The translations under genes were made by a program, and so were the position numbers. A stretch of DNA of 64,000 nt from the NCBI RefSeq assembly GCF_040218065.1, contig NZ_JAVJQE010000015.1:1-64000 (forward strand), written 5' to 3'. This document shows positions 18,684 through 27,077 of this stretch, piece by piece (within the stretch, counting starts at the first letter, position 1; each line of letters opens with the position of its first letter). The stretch is from Marivibrio sp040218065. Lineage in GTDB: Bacteria > Pseudomonadota > Alphaproteobacteria > UBA8366 > Aestuariispiraceae. The notes beneath the pieces were generated by a model. The model searched no databases and had not been told where the DNA came from. It worked only from the letters and a program-made list of their open reading frames with translations.

Positions 18684-19991
18684 TCACTCGCTCGCCGACA
18701 GATTGAAGCGTTCGTCCGGGAACCATTTCGCGAGCCGGACGTCGGCGGTCTTGGCGTGCCCCTCCATCCCCTCAAGGCGGGAGATGCGCGCGGTCACCTG
18801 GCCGATGTCGCGGTTGGCCTCGCGGCTCATGCGCTGCCAGGTGACCGTCTTCATGAATTTGCCGACGGATAGCCCGCCCGTGTAGCGCGCCGCGCCCTTG
18901 GTGGGCAGGATGTGGTTCGGGCCGGAGGTCTTGTCGCCGAAGGCGACTGTCGTTTCCTCCCCCAAGAAGAGCGAGCCGTAGTTCGACAGAGCGTCGAGCC
19001 ACCAATCGAGATCCGCACAGTGGACTTCGAGATGCTCCGACGCATAACGGTCGGAGACTTCAACGGCCTCCTCGCGGCTGTCGACCAGGATCACCTCGCC
19101 GTAGTCGCGCCAGGCGGCGTCGGCGTTGGCGCGGTTCACCTCCGGCAGCTCGGCGATGAGTTTCGGCGTCAGCTCCATCACCGCCTTGGCGAGCGCTGCA
19201 TCAAGGGCGATGAGCCAGGCTGGGGAGTTGTAGCCGTGCTCCGCCTGCCCGACGAGGTCCCAGGCGACGATCTCCGGATCCGCCGTCTCGTCGGCGATCA
19301 CCATCACTTCCGAAGGACCCGCGAACATGTCGATGCCGCAGCGGCCGAACAGAATGCGCTTGGCCTCGGCCACGAACTGGTTGCCCGGCCCGACCAGAAT
19401 GTCCGCCGGCCGGCAGCCGAACAGCCCGAACGCCATCGCCGCCACGCCCTGGACGCCGCCCATGGTCAGGATCCGCGTCGCGCCGCATAGGTCGAGGGTG
19501 TAGAGCACCGCCGGATTGATCCCGGCGCCCGGCTTCGGCGGCGAGCAGGCGACGATCTCCTCGACGCCCGCGACTTTGGCGGTCGTCACCGACATCACCG
19601 CCGAGGCGACGTGCGAATAGCGCCCGCCCGGCACATAGCAGCCGGCGGCCCGCATCGGGATGTTGCGATGTCCGGCTGTCAGACCGGGACGCAGCTCGAC
19701 GGACGCGTCCTTGATCGCCGCCTTCTGCGCCTCCGCGAAACGGCGAACCTGGTCGTGGGAGAAGGCGATGTCGTCCTTCAATTGTTGCGGCACCTGGGCG
19801 GCGGCGGCGTCGATCTCGGCCCGGCTGACGACGATCTCGCCGGTGTATTTGTCGAGCTTTTCGGCGTACTCCCGGGCCTTGGCGTCGCCGCCGGCCTCGA
19901 TCTCGTCGAGCATGGCCTGGACCGTCGCCCGAACGTCCTGCTCGCCGTGGGCGGCGGTCTTCCCCGCCTTCTTCATATATGTGACAGCCAT
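18684..19991 (-). CDS. hpsN: Sulfopropanediol (DHPS) 3-dehydrogenase, HisD family
   Basis: A 435-residue member of the histidinol dehydrogenase superfamily, predicted to oxidise (R)-DHPS in two NAD-dependent steps to (R)-sulfolactate. Zinc-site regions of the family are present: GQAEHGYNSPAWL, SGPNHILPTKGAARYTGGL and the C-terminal EGMEGHAKTADVR. The body follows HisD in full length. No other histidine genes are near, whereas suyAB and two DHPS 2-dehydrogenase candidates follow, so histidinol dehydrogenase is rejected. It is the first gene of the minus-strand operon. The upstream gap holds a LacI-type operator and a possible promoter. GGAGAGG precedes the ATG. Confidence 0.9.
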   Translation of the reverse strand: MAVTYMKKAGKTAAHGEQDVRATVQAMLDEIEAGGDAKAREYAEKLDKYTGEIVVSRAEIDAAAAQVPQQLKDDIAFSHDQVRRFAEAQKAAIKDASVELRPGLTAGHRNIPMRAAGCYVPGGRYSHVASAVMSVTTAKVAGVEEIVACSPPKPGAGINPAVLYTLDLCGATRILTMGGVQGVAAMAFGLFGCRPADILVGPGNQFVAEAKRILFGRCGIDMFAGPSEVMVIADETADPEIVAWDLVGQAEHGYNSPAWLIALDAALAKAVMELTPKLIAELPEVNRANADAAWRDYGEVILVDSREEAVEVSDRYASEHLEVHCADLDWWLDALSNYGSLFLGEETTVAFGDKTSGPNHILPTKGAARYTGGLSVGKFMKTVTWQRMSREANRDIGQVTARISRLEGMEGHAKTADVRLAKWFPDERFNLSASE

Positions 19992-20089
19992 TGCGTCAGC
20001 CTCTCCGATGAAGGGCGCGCCCGGACCGGCGGCCGACCGTCTGCTTTCGACATGACGCGCTTGCTTCGCAGTCTTTCCGGCGCGCCAAT

Positions 20090-20103
20090 TGTAAGCGCTT
20101 ACA
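20090..20103. promoter_or_regulatory. LacI-family operator upstream of hpsN and lacI-type regulator
   Basis: TGTAAGCGCTTACA is a perfect 14-bp palindrome with the central CG typical of LacI/GalR operators. It lies in the divergent gap, 99 bp from the hpsN start and 114 bp from the regulator start. It falls just downstream of the best hpsN promoter candidate, where a bound repressor would block transcription. Confidence 0.8.
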
Positions 20104-20112
20104 TTTTTCTGA

Positions 20113-20142
20113 ACGATGCTCCCGAGCCCCTAATCCTGTCAA
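20113..20142 (-). promoter_or_regulatory. Possible sigma-70 promoter for the hpsN operon
   Basis: On the minus strand, a perfect TTGACA (20142-20137) is followed after 18 bp by CATCGT (20118-20113), a weak -10. The predicted start near 20106 lies beside the palindromic operator at 20090-20103. The -10 is poor, so this is only a candidate. Confidence 0.4.
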
Positions 20143-20217
20143 GGAATTTTCTCGGCCGCGCCCGCCATTGACATCGTGCGGGGGGCGGTTTTGACTGCCT
20201 TGAACAGGATGCAGGGC

Positions 20218-21279
20218 ATGGCGAGAGACGAGAAGGTCGGCGCACCTGGCAATAAGCGCTTACGAAAACCCGCCGCCAACGGCGTCACGCTTCAGCATGT
20301 CGCGGAACGGGCAGGGGTCTCCACCGCGACTGTCTCGCGTTATCTGAGCCGCCCCGATCAGGTCCGCCAAGCCAGGCGCGCGCGGATAGAACAGGCGGTC
20401 GCGGATCTCGGCTACATCCCCCACGGCGCGGCGCGCGCGCTGGCCTCCAGCCGAACGCAGACGATCGGCGCCATCGTTCCGACGCTTGACAACGCCATTT
20501 TCGCCCAAGGAATCCACGCCTTCCAACGCCGCCTGCAGGAGGCGGGTTACACCCTGTTCATCGCCAGTCACGGCTATTCACTGTTAGAAGAGCGCATCCA
20601 GGCCGAGACGCTGCTCGCGCGCGGCGTGGACGGCATGCTGCTGATCGGGCTCGACCACGACCCGGGTCTATACCGTCGGCTCGACAAGCTCGGCACGCCG
20701 TACGTCAGCGCTTGGAGCTACGATCGGCGCGCCGAGCGGCCGTGCATCGGCTTTGACAATCACAAAGCGGCGCTGGCTCAGGCCGGCCACCTGCTGGATC
20801 TCGGCCATCGGCGATTCGGCGTTCTGGCCGGTGTGATTCGCGACAACGACCGCGCCCGCGACCGATTAGAGGGAGTGCGCACCGCTTTAAACGCACGCGG
20901 AGTAGCGCTGACGCCGGCCCAGGTGCAGGAGTGTCCCTACGAGCTCGGGGCCAGCCGCGCCGCGGCCAAGCGGCTGCTCGCCCTCGACCCGAGGCCCACC
21001 GCGATCGTCTGCGGCAACGACGTCATCGCCTATGGCGCGCTGTTGGAGTGTCAGGCGAGCGGCGTCGACGTGCCGGCGGAGATTTCGATCGTCGGCTTCG
21101 ACGACCTGCCGCTCTCGGAGCATCTTCAACCGGCGCTGACGACGGTCCACGTTCCCTCGGAGACGATGGGCCGCAAGGCGGCCGAATTCCTGCTCGCTCG
21201 CTTGGGCGGAGAGGATCCGCCCGACAAGGTCGAATTGGCGGCGAACCTTATTCTGCGCGCGTCGACGGCGCCGCGGTAG
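20218..21279 (+). CDS. LacI/GalR-family transcriptional regulator of the sulfonate genes
   Basis: A 353-residue repressor. The N-terminal helix-turn-helix (VTLQHVAERAGVSTATVSRYL) is followed by the hinge helix (GAARALAS) and a periplasmic-binding-like effector domain with the family's IVGFDDLPLSEHLQPALTTV near the end. ATG 20218 has a CAGGG upstream; an ATG at 20209 and a GTG at 20176 are in-frame alternatives. It is divergent from hpsN, with a perfect palindrome between them and a second half-length palindrome inside its own first codons. Control of the hps-suy operon plus self-repression is therefore likely. The effector is unknown; DHPS or sulfolactate are natural candidates. Confidence 0.9.
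   Translation: MARDEKVGAPGNKRLRKPAANGVTLQHVAERAGVSTATVSRYLSRPDQVRQARRARIEQAVADLGYIPHGAARALASSRTQTIGAIVPTLDNAIFAQGIHAFQRRLQEAGYTLFIASHGYSLLEERIQAETLLARGVDGMLLIGLDHDPGLYRRLDKLGTPYVSAWSYDRRAERPCIGFDNHKAALAQAGHLLDLGHRRFGVLAGVIRDNDRARDRLEGVRTALNARGVALTPAQVQECPYELGASRAAAKRLLALDPRPTAIVCGNDVIAYGALLECQASGVDVPAEISIVGFDDLPLSEHLQPALTTVHVPSETMGRKAAEFLLARLGGEDPPDKVELAANLILRASTAPR
20253..20262. promoter_or_regulatory. Second LacI-type operator inside the regulator coding sequence
   Basis: TAAGCGCTTA repeats the central 10 bases of the palindrome at 20090-20103, about 160 bp away (centre to centre) and within the first 15 codons of the regulator. Two such sites at this spacing could support DNA looping or block transcription of the regulator gene. 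Confidence 0.55.
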
Positions 21280-21300
21280 CGACGCCGCGCGCCGGTCGCG

Positions 21301-22449
21301 TCAAGGGAGCCCCGTCTCTTCCTCGGAGGTGCGCGACAAGAACCGGCGGGCCGCGCTCATCAAGCGCCCCTCTTCGTCCGCAGGATGCACCAGGATGTCG
21401 ATTCCGGCGCCGTCGCGTCCCGGCAGGAAGTCGAGACCGGTTGCGACGGCGTCTCGAATGTCGGCCGCGTTTTCGCCCACGCCGCCGCTGAAAACGACAG
21501 CGTCGAGCCCGCGCATCGCGGCCGCCATCCGGCTGACCTCCTCAATGACGCGTTCGACGAAGTACCGGATCGCGCCCTGCGCCGCCTCGCTGTCAGACTG
21601 GGCCAGGTCGCGCATGTCGTTCGAGAGGCCTGACAATCCCAGCAATCCCGATTCGCGGTAAAGCAAACGCTCGAGCCCGTCCGCATCGACGCCGGTTCTG
21701 AGCAGATGCAGAAGCACGCCCGGATCGATGCGCCCGCACCGCGTTCCCATCACCAACCCGTCAAGCGCCGAGAACCCCATGCTGGAGGCGATGCTCCGCC
21801 CGCCGCATACGGCCGTCACCGAACAGCCGTTGCCCAGATGCGCGATTGCGATCTTTCGATCCGCCAGAGGATAGGCCTGCGCCGCGAGCGTCTCGCACAC
21901 CGATTCGCAGGCGAGACCGTGAAACCCATAGCGTCGCACCCCCTGCTCGTAGTAGCGAGCCGGGAGCGCAAAGGCGTCATGAACCCAAGGTTTCGCCGCA
22001 TGAAAGGCGGTGTCGAAACAGGCGACATGGCGCGCGTCGGGATACAGCGACGAAGCGGTTCGGATGCCGGCCAGCCCGTGCGGTTGATGCAGCGGCGCCA
22101 AAGGGACGAGCGCGTCCAACGCCTCGACGACCTGCGGCGTGACGAGAGCCGGATCGACGAAGGATGCGCCGCCGTGGACGATCCTGTGCCCCACGGCTTT
22201 TATCGAAAGATCCGGGCGTCGCTCTGCGATCTCGGCGAACAGCGCGCGGATGGCGTGGGCGTGATCGGCCGATCCGACGGGCTTGGTCTCAGAGTCCGCC
22301 CCGGGCCGCCTTATGGTGAGTTCAGCCTTGTCCGCGCCCAATCGATCGGCGCCGCCTGAAAGCAACACGCGCTTGTCGCCGCCCGCCTCCGCGACGGCGG
22401 CCTTAACGGAGGAACTGCCGGCGTTGATGGCGACGACGACGTCCGTCAC
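21301..22449 (-). CDS. ackA: Acetate kinase
   Basis: A 382-residue ASKHA-fold kinase: phosphate loop INAGSSSVK at the N-terminus, GHRIVHGG, FDTAFHA, HLGNGCSV and a C-terminal GGVGENAADIRDAV. It converts acetyl phosphate and ADP to acetate and ATP. It is read from GTG 22449, which overlaps the stop of the YeiH-type exporter (GTGA). A longer open frame reaching 23187 would run through that gene and is rejected. Position in the xsc operon indicates that it uses the acetyl phosphate released by Xsc. Propionate kinase is a close relative, but nothing here suggests propanediol metabolism. The gene converges with the LacI-type gene across 21 bp. Confidence 0.88.
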   Translation of the reverse strand: MTDVVVAINAGSSSVKAAVAEAGGDKRVLLSGGADRLGADKAELTIRRPGADSETKPVGSADHAHAIRALFAEIAERRPDLSIKAVGHRIVHGGASFVDPALVTPQVVEALDALVPLAPLHQPHGLAGIRTASSLYPDARHVACFDTAFHAAKPWVHDAFALPARYYEQGVRRYGFHGLACESVCETLAAQAYPLADRKIAIAHLGNGCSVTAVCGGRSIASSMGFSALDGLVMGTRCGRIDPGVLLHLLRTGVDADGLERLLYRESGLLGLSGLSNDMRDLAQSDSEAAQGAIRYFVERVIEEVSRMAAAMRGLDAVVFSGGVGENAADIRDAVATGLDFLPGRDGAGIDILVHPADEEGRLMSAARRFLSRTSEEETGLP

Positions 22450-23480
22450 GGCGCAAGTCCCAGAAAGCTGATGCCGCCGAGAACCAGACCCGCAAGAAAC
22501 AGCGTTTCGGCGACGATCAAAGCAATGGCGCCGCCGCCGACCTTGAGGATGTTGCGCATGTCCGTCTTCATGCCGACGGCGGCGATCGCCGTCAGCAGCG
22601 CCCAGGACGACAGCTGAGCCAAGAATCCGCCGACGCCCGCGGGAATCAGACCGAGCGAATTGAGCGTCGCCAACAGCAGAAATCCCAGCACGAAACTCGG
22701 CACGATCGGGGGACGCTTCTCGCCCGGCTCGGCCCTGGCCCGGCGCCAGCACAGCGTGATCAGCACCACCACGGGCGCCAACAGCGCGACGCGGATCAGC
22801 TTGACCATCGTCGAGGTCTCGCCGGCCGTCTCGGAAACGGAAAAGCCGGCGCCCACGACCTGCGCCACATCGTGGACGGTGGCGCCGATGAAGGCGCCGG
22901 CCGTCACGTCGTCGAAGTCGAGCGCACGGGTGAGAATCGGGTAGAGAATCATCGCCGCCGTCGAGAGGACGGTCACGCCCAACACGGTGAAGAGCAGATT
23001 GCGCTCTGAGCGCTCGTCCTTGGGCAGCACGGCGGCGATCGCCATCGCCGCCGAGGCCCCGCAGATCGCCACCGCCCCCGCGGTGAGGATCGCGAAGCGC
23101 GGACCCTGGCCGATGAAGCGGGCGAAAAGAACGCCGAACGCGATGGTCGCGACCACGCCGACGATCAGGAGGCCGATCATCTCCCACCCCAGGATCGTGA
23201 GCATTTCAACGCTGATGCGGGCGCCGAGGACGGCGACGCCGAAGCGCAGGATCGTCCGCGCCGCGAAGCCGACGCCCGCCGCCGTCGGGCCTGATTCGCC
23301 GAGGAAACTCAACGCCATGCCGAACAGCAGAGCCATAAGCATGGCCGGCGCGCCGTGATGCTCGGCCACGAACTGCGCGGCCAGCGCCGCGAGCGCCGCG
23401 ATCAGGACGCCGGGAAAATACTCCCGCCCGCGCCCGGCCATCGTGCGGCCGAGCGCAGACGGGGAAAACGCGTGCCTCAT
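22446..23480 (-). CDS. YeiH/UPF0324 family membrane protein, putative sulfite or sulfate exporter (TauZ/SuyZ-like)
   Basis: A 344-residue polytopic inner-membrane protein with about ten hydrophobic helices and the family features LMALLFGMALSFLG, AVAICGASAAMA and VHDVAQVVGAG. Members of this family repeatedly accompany taurine, sulfolactate and sulfoacetaldehyde genes and are proposed to export the sulfite or sulfate left after C-S cleavage; transport by this protein is inferred. It follows xsc after 6 bp and overlaps ackA by 4 bp, so the three genes form one unit. A second candidate exporter of a different family is encoded at 31311. Confidence 0.82.
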   Translation of the reverse strand: MRHAFSPSALGRTMAGRGREYFPGVLIAALAALAAQFVAEHHGAPAMLMALLFGMALSFLGESGPTAAGVGFAARTILRFGVAVLGARISVEMLTILGWEMIGLLIVGVVATIAFGVLFARFIGQGPRFAILTAGAVAICGASAAMAIAAVLPKDERSERNLLFTVLGVTVLSTAAMILYPILTRALDFDDVTAGAFIGATVHDVAQVVGAGFSVSETAGETSTMVKLIRVALLAPVVVLITLCWRRARAEPGEKRPPIVPSFVLGFLLLATLNSLGLIPAGVGGFLAQLSSWALLTAIAAVGMKTDMRNILKVGGGAIALIVAETLFLAGLVLGGISFLGLAP

Positions 23481-23486
23481 GAAACC

Positions 23487-25265
23487 TCAGGCGACCTGAT
23501 CGACCATGTCGGCCGGATCGATGCCGGCGACCTCGACCGGTTTCTTCATCGCGTCGCGGCGGAACGGCTCGCCGAGCTCCTGATTGAGCATGGCTTCGAT
23601 CACTGTCGTCTTTCCGTTCTCCATCTGGTCCTTTATCGCCTGATTCAGCGCGTCGGTCAGCTCGTCCATGGTGTAGGCTGTCACGCCCTTCAGGCCGCAG
23701 GCCTGGGCGATCCCGGCGTAGCTGACTTTGTCGTCCAACTCCGTGCCGACGAAGTTGTCGTCGAACCAGAGCGTGGAGTTTCGCTTTTCCGCCCCCCACT
23801 GGTAGTTGCGAAACACGATCTGCGTGATCGCCGGCCATTCGCTGCGGCCGATAGCGGTCAGCTCGTTGACCGCGATGCCGAAAGCGCCGTCGCCGGCGAA
23901 CCCGACGACCGGCGTGTCCGGACAGCCGATCTTGGCTCCGACGATGGCGGGCAGCCCGTAGCCGCACGGTCCGAAGAGCCCGGGGGCCAGATACTTGCGG
24001 CCCTCCTCGAACGACGGATAGGCGTTGCCGATCGCGCAATTGTTACCGATGTCGGAGCTGATGATGGCGTCGCGGGGCAGGGCGGCCTGGATCGCGCGCC
24101 ACGCCATGCGCGGGCTCATCCAGTCGGGCTTCGCCGCCCGGGCGCGCTCGTTCCAGCTTGTGCCGGGATCGTCCTCCTCATGGTCCATCGAGGACAATTG
24201 CTGCGCCCAGCGCGACTTGATCTGGGCGATCCGGTCTTTGCGGGCCTCGCGATCCGCGTCGCCGGCGGCGGGCGCAAGCCGGTCCAGAATGCCGCGCGCC
24301 ACTTTCGCCGCGTCGCCGACGATCCCGACCGACACCTTCTTGGTGAGCCCGATGCGGTCGGGATTGATGTCGACCTGAATGATCTCGGCGTCGGCGGGCC
24401 AGTACTCCATGCCATAGCCGGGCAGCGTCGAGAACGGGTTGAGCCGCGTTCCCAGGCACAGGACGACGTCCGCCTCCTTGATCAACTCCATTCCGGCCTT
24501 GGAGCCGTTGTATCCCAGCGGACCGGCGTAGAGCGGGTGCGACCCGGGAAAGGCGTCGTTGTGCTGATAGCCGACGCAGACCGGCGCGTCGAGCCGCTCC
24601 GCCAGCGCCTGGCTCGCCTCGATCCCGCCGTCGGACAGCACGACGCCGGCCCCGTTCAGAATCACCGGACGCTTGGCGTCGGACAGAAGCTTCGCCGCCT
24701 CGGCGACTGAATTCTCGCCGCCCGGCGAGCGCTCGAAGACAAGCGCGGTCGGAATATCGGTGTCGATGACTTGGGTCCAATAATCACGGGGGATGTTGAT
24801 CTGCGCCGGACCCGACAGGTGCTTCGCCTTGGCGATGACCCGCGCCAGCACCTCGACGATGCGGCTCGGATCGCGCACCTCCTCCTGATAGGCGACCATA
24901 TCCTGGAACAGCGCCATCTGCTCCACCTCCTGAAACCCGCCTTGGCCGATCGTCTTGTTGGCGGCCTGCGGGGTGACGAGCAGCAGGGGCGTGTGGTTCC
25001 AGTAGGCTGTCTTCACCGCGGTCACGAAGTTGGTGATGCCGGGGCCGTTCTGCGCGATCATCATGCTCATCTTCCCGGTCGCGCGGGTGAAACCGTCGGC
25101 CATCATGCCGGCGCTGCCTTCGTGCGCGCAGTCCCAAAACGTGATGCCGGCCTTCGGAAACAGATCCGAAATCGGCATCATGGCCGATCCGATAATCCCG
25201 AAAGCGTGCTTCACGCCGTGACGCTGCAGCGTCTTTACGAAAGCCTCTTCCGTGGTCATTTTCAT
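23487..25265 (-). CDS. xsc: Sulfoacetaldehyde acetyltransferase
   Basis: A 592-residue thiamine-diphosphate enzyme that converts sulfoacetaldehyde and phosphate to acetyl phosphate and sulfite. The N-terminal pyrimidine-binding domain has the activating Glu in DCAHEGSAGMMADGF. The central domain includes VVLCLGTRLNPFSTLPGYG. The PP-binding domain has the GDG motif in GFAGDGAFGIAVNEL. The stretch IIGSAMMPISDLFPKAG is characteristic of Xsc and unlike acetolactate synthase. Its product feeds the ackA gene two genes downstream. An ATG at 25265 follows an AGGAGAAA stretch. It is the shared entry point for isethionate- or taurine-derived sulfoacetaldehyde. Confidence 0.96.
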   Translation of the reverse strand: MKMTTEEAFVKTLQRHGVKHAFGIIGSAMMPISDLFPKAGITFWDCAHEGSAGMMADGFTRATGKMSMMIAQNGPGITNFVTAVKTAYWNHTPLLLVTPQAANKTIGQGGFQEVEQMALFQDMVAYQEEVRDPSRIVEVLARVIAKAKHLSGPAQINIPRDYWTQVIDTDIPTALVFERSPGGENSVAEAAKLLSDAKRPVILNGAGVVLSDGGIEASQALAERLDAPVCVGYQHNDAFPGSHPLYAGPLGYNGSKAGMELIKEADVVLCLGTRLNPFSTLPGYGMEYWPADAEIIQVDINPDRIGLTKKVSVGIVGDAAKVARGILDRLAPAAGDADREARKDRIAQIKSRWAQQLSSMDHEEDDPGTSWNERARAAKPDWMSPRMAWRAIQAALPRDAIISSDIGNNCAIGNAYPSFEEGRKYLAPGLFGPCGYGLPAIVGAKIGCPDTPVVGFAGDGAFGIAVNELTAIGRSEWPAITQIVFRNYQWGAEKRNSTLWFDDNFVGTELDDKVSYAGIAQACGLKGVTAYTMDELTDALNQAIKDQMENGKTTVIEAMLNQELGEPFRRDAMKKPVEVAGIDPADMVDQVA

Positions 25266-25306
25266 AACGGTTTCTCCTTTGGCGTGTTCTTAACTCGTCA
25301 GCCGAC

Positions 25307-26938
25307 CTAAGCGGTGCGTTGGAGCGCGTCCGCCTTCCGATCCTCCAAAATCATGTCGGACGCTTTTTCCCCGATCATGATCGCGGGAGCGTTGGTGTTC
25401 CCCGAGACGATCTCCGGCATGATGGAGCAATCCGCGACCCTGAGACCGTCGATCCCATGCACGCGCAGCCGCGCGTCGACCACCGCATCCGCATCCCGCC
25501 CCATTTTGCAGGTGCCGGTCGGATGGTAGATCGTCGTGGAATGGTTGCGGACCCACTCGAGCGTGCCGTCGTAATCGTCGATGTCGAGGCTGGAGTCCGG
25601 GCGGAACTCAGCCGATATCTTATGCGTCAGGGGTTCGTAACGCGCGATCTTGCGGGCGATCCTGACGCCTTCGACCAAGGTTCGGCGATCGGCTTCGGTC
25701 GCGAGATAGTTGGGAATAAGCTTCGGATGCTGCGCAGGGTCGGCGGACTTCAACCGGATTTCGCCGCGGCTTTCTGGGCGTAGCTGGCAGACGGACACGG
25801 TGAACGCCGAGAAGGGATGCACCCCTTCGCCCGGGCTGTCGGCGGACCACGGCTGAACGTGGAACTGTATGTCGGGCGTCTCGGCGTGGGGGCCGGTGCG
25901 CAGGAAGCCGGTGGCCAAGCTGGCCGCCATCGCCATCGGTCCGGCCCGAAACATCGCATATTTGAGGGCGATCCGCGCCTGGTTGAAAAGGCTGCGCACT
26001 TCGTCGTTCAACGTGGGCTCGTTGCATTTGAAGACGAGGCGGGCTTGCAGATGATCCTGCAGGTTTTTCCCGACGCCCGGCAGGTCGCGCGCGACCTCGA
26101 CGCCGTGCTCCTTCAGGTGGGCGCCGTCGCCGATCCCGGACAGCATAAGCAGCTGCGGCGAGCCGATCGCCCCGGAGGACAGGATGACCTCTCCGCGCGC
26201 TTTGACGATTTTCTCCGCCCCGGACGCGTCGCGGTATGCGACGCCGGCGGCGCGCCCGCCCTCGATGACGACCCGGCTGGCCGGCGCCTTGGTCAGAACG
26301 GTCAAGTTCGCCCGAGAGCGCACCGGATGAAGGAAAGCGACCGCGCTGGAGCAGCGCCGCCCGTTTCGCGCCGTCAGTTGAAAGTAGCCCACCCCTTCCT
26401 GGGTCGCCCCGTTGTAATCGGGATTGAACGGATAGCCGGCCGCCTGGGCGGCCGCGACCCAGGCGTCGCACACGGGGCGTTGAAGCCGCATGTTGGAGAC
26501 GGAGAGCGGACCCTGGTCGCCGTGAAAATCGTCGGCGCCGCGCTCCTGATCTTCGGAGCGCTTGAACAGCGGCAGCACGTGATCCCAGCCCCACCCCGGA
26601 TTGCCCATCTGCTGCCAGCGATCGTAGTCCTCGGCCTGCCCGCGCACATAGAGAAGCCCATTCAGGGAGGACGAGCCGCCGAGCACCTTGCCGCGCGGCC
26701 AATCGAGCTGACGCCCGTTCAGCCCCGGATCCGGTTCGGTTCTATAGCACCAGTCCACCGACGGATTGTGCATCGTCTTGAAATAGCCGACCGGGATGTG
26801 AATCCACGGATTCCAATCCCGGCCGCCCGCTTCCATTAAGACCACCGTAACCGAGGGGTCGGCGGACAGACGGTTGGCGAGCACGCAGCCGGCGGACCCC
26901 GCCCCGACAATCACATAATCCGCGGAAATCTCCGACAT
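25307..26938 (-). CDS. GMC-family FAD oxidoreductase, candidate isethionate dehydrogenase (IseJ-like)
   Basis: A 543-residue glucose-methanol-choline oxidoreductase. The FAD-binding motif YVIVGAGSAGCVLANRL lies near the N-terminus, the GMC signature is in GKVLGGSSSLNGLLYVRG, and the C-terminal catalytic His is in HPTGTCKMG. Choline dehydrogenase is the best-known relative, but no bet genes are present. The gene lies 41 bp upstream of xsc on the same strand and is divergent from a TRAP transporter and IclR gene, the arrangement known for isethionate oxidation, where the product is sulfoacetaldehyde. ATG 26938 has GGAGG about 10 nt upstream; a longer frame to 27226 crosses the promoter region and is rejected. 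Confidence 0.72.
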   Translation of the reverse strand: MSEISADYVIVGAGSAGCVLANRLSADPSVTVVLMEAGGRDWNPWIHIPVGYFKTMHNPSVDWCYRTEPDPGLNGRQLDWPRGKVLGGSSSLNGLLYVRGQAEDYDRWQQMGNPGWGWDHVLPLFKRSEDQERGADDFHGDQGPLSVSNMRLQRPVCDAWVAAAQAAGYPFNPDYNGATQEGVGYFQLTARNGRRCSSAVAFLHPVRSRANLTVLTKAPASRVVIEGGRAAGVAYRDASGAEKIVKARGEVILSSGAIGSPQLLMLSGIGDGAHLKEHGVEVARDLPGVGKNLQDHLQARLVFKCNEPTLNDEVRSLFNQARIALKYAMFRAGPMAMAASLATGFLRTGPHAETPDIQFHVQPWSADSPGEGVHPFSAFTVSVCQLRPESRGEIRLKSADPAQHPKLIPNYLATEADRRTLVEGVRIARKIARYEPLTHKISAEFRPDSSLDIDDYDGTLEWVRNHSTTIYHPTGTCKMGRDADAVVDARLRVHGIDGLRVADCSIMPEIVSGNTNAPAIMIGEKASDMILEDRKADALQRTA

Positions 26939-27077
26939 TTTGGGACGGCCTCCAGAGCGCGCACTGGCGAAAGAATATTTTTCTTGATGAGCGGAGCATA
27001 AATCCCGCAATATTGAGAATGCAAGTCTTAAAAAGCACAAATAATGAGGCTTGAGCCGCTCACCATTGGAGGAAACC
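26939..27077. promoter_or_regulatory. Divergent promoter/operator region between the GMC gene and the TRAP transporter
   Basis: A 139-bp gap that is AT-rich relative to its neighbours. AAGAA-5-TTCTT at 26971-26985 is an inverted repeat and a possible site for the IclR regulator encoded downstream. On the minus strand TTGCAT and TTTATG lie 16 bp apart around 27008-27035, a possible promoter for the GMC gene. GGAGG at 27068-27072 serves the TRAP binding-protein gene. Confidence 0.4.

Noticed and set aside
18684..19991. Histidinol dehydrogenase (hisD)
   Set aside because: The fold is HisD, but no his genes are nearby and suyAB plus DHPS-type dehydrogenases follow; HpsN fits better.
21301..23187. 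A single 628-residue protein covering acetate kinase
   Set aside because: The N-terminal 246 residues are an Arg/Gly-rich out-of-frame reading of the YeiH gene; acetate kinase begins at GTG 22449.
23487..25265. Acetolactate synthase large subunit
   Set aside because: ThDP fold shared, but residues around IIGSAMMPISDLFPKAG and the exporter/ackA/GMC neighbours indicate Xsc; no small regulatory subunit gene.
25307..26938. Choline dehydrogenase betA
   Set aside because: GMC signatures do not separate choline from isethionate dehydrogenases; no betB, betI or choline transporter is present.
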